From: CAYVQZ01 sp964453435
Lineage (GTDB): Bacteria; Abyssobacteria; SURF-5
Direction: 5' to 3'
Assembly: GCA_964453435.1 (NCBI GenBank)
Contig: CAYVQZ010000065.1
Coordinates: 1 to 25,143 of the forward strand
DNA length: 25,143 nt
Shown here: in pieces, positions 24,021 to 25,143 of the stretch
Layout of the letters: each line of letters starts with the position of its first letter
Numbering within the stretch: the first letter of the stretch is position 1
The notes under the pieces: generated by a model
What the model was told of the DNA's origin: nothing
The model's input: the letters and a program-made list of their open reading frames with translations, nothing else
The model's database searches: none
Translations under genes and position numbers: made by a program

Positions 24021-24281
24021 ATGCTCTCGTGCAGGGAAGTGACTCAATTGGTTTCCGAATCGATGGACAAGGAGCTGCCGTTCTCCAAACGCGCGGGCTT
24101 GCGAACACACCTTATGATGTGCAAGTTCTGTTCGAGATATCGCCGGCAGTTACTCTCAATAAGAGAGATGTTGCGAAAAACCGGTCCAGAAATTGAAGAA
24201 AGACAACCGCTAAGCGAAAGCTCTCTTTCCCAGGAAGCCGCTGAGCGGATCAGGAAGGCCCTTCAATCATCTCGCGACTAG
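24021..24281 (+). CDS. Zinc-finger anti-sigma factor (zf-HC2 type), partner of the ECF sigma
   Basis: The 86-residue soluble protein carries the zinc-binding anti-sigma signature HLMMCKFC (HX3CX2C, near residues 31-38), together with an N-terminal Cys in LSCREV. This layout is shared by ZAS-type anti-sigma factors that hold the sigma factor until a redox or metal signal releases it. No membrane helix is present, so it would be cytoplasmic. The start is ATG 24021. An in-frame GTG at 24015 overlaps the sigma stop (GTGA) and would add two residues. GGAGG lies 10 nt before the ATG, within the sigma gene. Confidence 0.85.
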   Translation: MLSCREVTQLVSESMDKELPFSKRAGLRTHLMMCKFCSRYRRQLLSIREMLRKTGPEIEERQPLSESSLSQEAAERIRKALQSSRD

Positions 24282-24332
24282 CTTTCTCACAATGCAAAGT
24301 TTCGGGCCGACGCATGCCGCTGTGAAATTTTG

Positions 24333-24360
24333 TGTAAGATTTGTGGTTTCAAAACGACTA
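24333..24360 (+). promoter_or_regulatory. Candidate ECF-type promoter before the secreted protein gene
   Basis: TGTAAG (24333-24338) and CGACTA (24355-24360) are separated by 16 nt. The general layout (GTAA-type -35, CGA-type -10, 16-17 nt spacing) occurs in promoters of several ECF sigma factors. The -10 box ends 46 nt before the ATG at 24407. A sigma-70 reading (TTGTGG at 24341 with TTTAAG at 24363) is also possible, so the assignment is tentative. Confidence 0.3.
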
Positions 24361-24406
24361 AGTTTAAGAAACGAAAGATAGACCGATTACAAAAAGGAGG
24401 GTCGAC

Positions 24407-24838
24407 ATGAATACCAGAAAGAGTTTAGCCACTCTCTTCGTCTTGAGCTTCGCTATTCTTGGGCTGGCTACCGTCGCGTGGGCGGGAAGCGCCGACATTC
24501 CTTTGAAGGCCGACAAGGCTCATGAGGGAGCCAGCGGAACACTTTCCCTCAGTGAGGACGCCTTGAGCATCGAGGCGAAAGGGCTTCGGCCGAACAGCGT
24601 TTACACCGTCTGGTTCGTGAACATGAAACCCAAGAAGCATGAGGCAGGCGCTGGAGAGGCGCCATATATGTTCAAAACAGACGCACAAGGGACCGGAAGC
24701 TACAAGTCCTCTCTTCAGGAATCACCGTTCGGAAAATGGGAGATGGTAATGGTAGTTCTCCATCCGAAAGGAGACCCCACCGATATGAAAGACATGGTCC
24801 CTGCTCTTTCAGCGAAGGTTCCGAAGAGCGTTGACTGA
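24407..24838 (+). CDS. Small secreted protein of unknown function
   Basis: The 143-residue protein has a clear signal peptide with a cleavage site after WAWA-like sequence (VAWA-GS). The mature 116 residues are beta-rich and hydrophilic, with the pattern NSVYTVWFVNMKP, GAGEAPYMFKTDAQGTGSYKSSL, PFGKWEMVMVVLHPKGDPTDM and VPALSA. I recall similar conserved small exported proteins but no assigned function. A strong ribosome site (AAGGAGGG) precedes the ATG. It lies 125 nt after the ECF anti-sigma gene and is closed by a good terminator. It may be a target of the sigma factor. Confidence 0.85.
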   Translation: MNTRKSLATLFVLSFAILGLATVAWAGSADIPLKADKAHEGASGTLSLSEDALSIEAKGLRPNSVYTVWFVNMKPKKHEAGAGEAPYMFKTDAQGTGSYKSSLQESPFGKWEMVMVVLHPKGDPTDMKDMVPALSAKVPKSVD

Positions 24839-24854
24839 TCAAATTGAACCGGAG

Positions 24855-24886
24855 GGGGCGGAAGCTTCTTCCGCCTCTTCCTTTAT
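24855..24886 (+). terminator. Rho-independent terminator
   Basis: GGCGGAAG (24857-24864) and CTTCCGCC (24868-24875) form an 8-bp GC-rich stem around CTT. The stem can extend with a G-U pair, and the pyrimidine tract TCTTCCTTTATT follows. It lies about 16 nt after the stop of the secreted protein gene. Confidence 0.85.
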
Positions 24887-25143
24887 TACGGTTGTTGAAA
24901 ATATGAAGTTTGTGCTCTTTCCGGTCCGTCATCCCGGCAATTCGTGTTCGGCGAACATAAACTCGGTTGCGCGTTCAGCACGACTGCTTGCGCCACCTCC
25001 CGTCCGGCCTGCAGGCGAGATGAGGCCGGTTTTATCCCGCGAGAAACGCTGGGCTTTGCTTCGGCGAAGAAACGCGGTTCTCCAAATGGCTGACAACGCC
25101 TGCGCTGGCGCCTCGGACAATTCTGCAGTCGTTGAGGGGAGTG
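24887..25143. other. Gene-free end of window, possible dispersed repeat
   Basis: No supported gene. A minus-strand frame (24929-25120) is open, but it is rich in Arg, Ala and Ser with no ribosome site or family pattern and looks noncoding. The region has short inverted GC-rich runs such as GGCCTGCAGGC near 25007. Its arginine-rich pseudo-coding look is common for intergenic dispersed repeats, but only one copy is visible here. Confidence 0.4.

Noticed and set aside
24929..25120. Minus-strand 63-residue frame at the window end
   Set aside because: Arg/Ala/Ser-rich composition and no start signal indicate noncoding or repeat DNA.
1..25143. CRISPR array, tRNA, rRNA, prophage or insertion sequence
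   Set aside because: No regularly spaced repeats, no recognisable RNA gene sequence and no transposase or phage-like frame was seen on either strand.

Overview
The window reads as chromosomal DNA of a Gram-negative-type bacterium: it encodes a lipoprotein, several exported proteins and inner-membrane proteins. No rRNA, tRNA, phage, transposase or CRISPR array was seen, so taxonomy cannot be fixed. The arsenosugar genes, the DUF547 and DUF3179 proteins and a probable selenocysteine codon would suit an uncultured environmental lineage, but that is inference.

Layout. (1) 1-512, minus: the 5' part of a lipoprotein gene. (2) 706-3417, plus: a cytoplasmic GH15 glucoamylase/trehalase-like enzyme fused to a C-terminal DUF547 domain. 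(3) 3557-6598, minus: arsS, a glycosyltransferase and arsM, the gene set expected for arsenosugar synthesis. (4) 7010-9048, minus: a small exported protein whose lipobox cysteine is replaced by Trp, and a DUF3179 protein whose reading frame is interrupted only by one TGA at the position of a conserved Cys. A SECIS-like stem-loop follows this TGA, so it is called as a selenoprotein. (5) 9472-12877, plus: an exported DUF547 protein, a TVP38/TMEM64 (VTT) membrane protein and a MerA-like flavin disulfide oxidoreductase. (6) 12887-13139: a possible frameshifted zinc-ribbon ORF. (7) 13210-23433, plus: a nearly continuous pentose phosphate operon (rpe, tal, HAD phosphatase, rpiA, zwf, pgl, glk, tkt, gnd). 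(8) 23440-24838, plus: an ECF sigma factor, its zinc-finger anti-sigma factor and a small secreted protein, closed by a clear terminator.

How the genes fit together. The GH15 enzyme could release glucose and Glk would phosphorylate it. Zwf, Pgl and Gnd would then oxidise glucose 6-phosphate to ribulose 5-phosphate with NAD(P)H production. Rpe, RpiA, Tkt and Tal would interconvert the pentose phosphates. The operon supplies every pentose phosphate enzyme except hexose-phosphate isomerase. The oxidoreductase/VTT/DUF547 genes and the ECF sigma pair suggest a link to redox or envelope stress, which is inference.

The intergenic regions hold three dissimilar imperfect palindromes of 56-69 bp (6754-6816, 7942-8010, 11233-11288) that look like REP/MITE-type elements or structured leaders. 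The most notable item is the DUF3179 gene with its in-frame TGA and SECIS-like hairpin.
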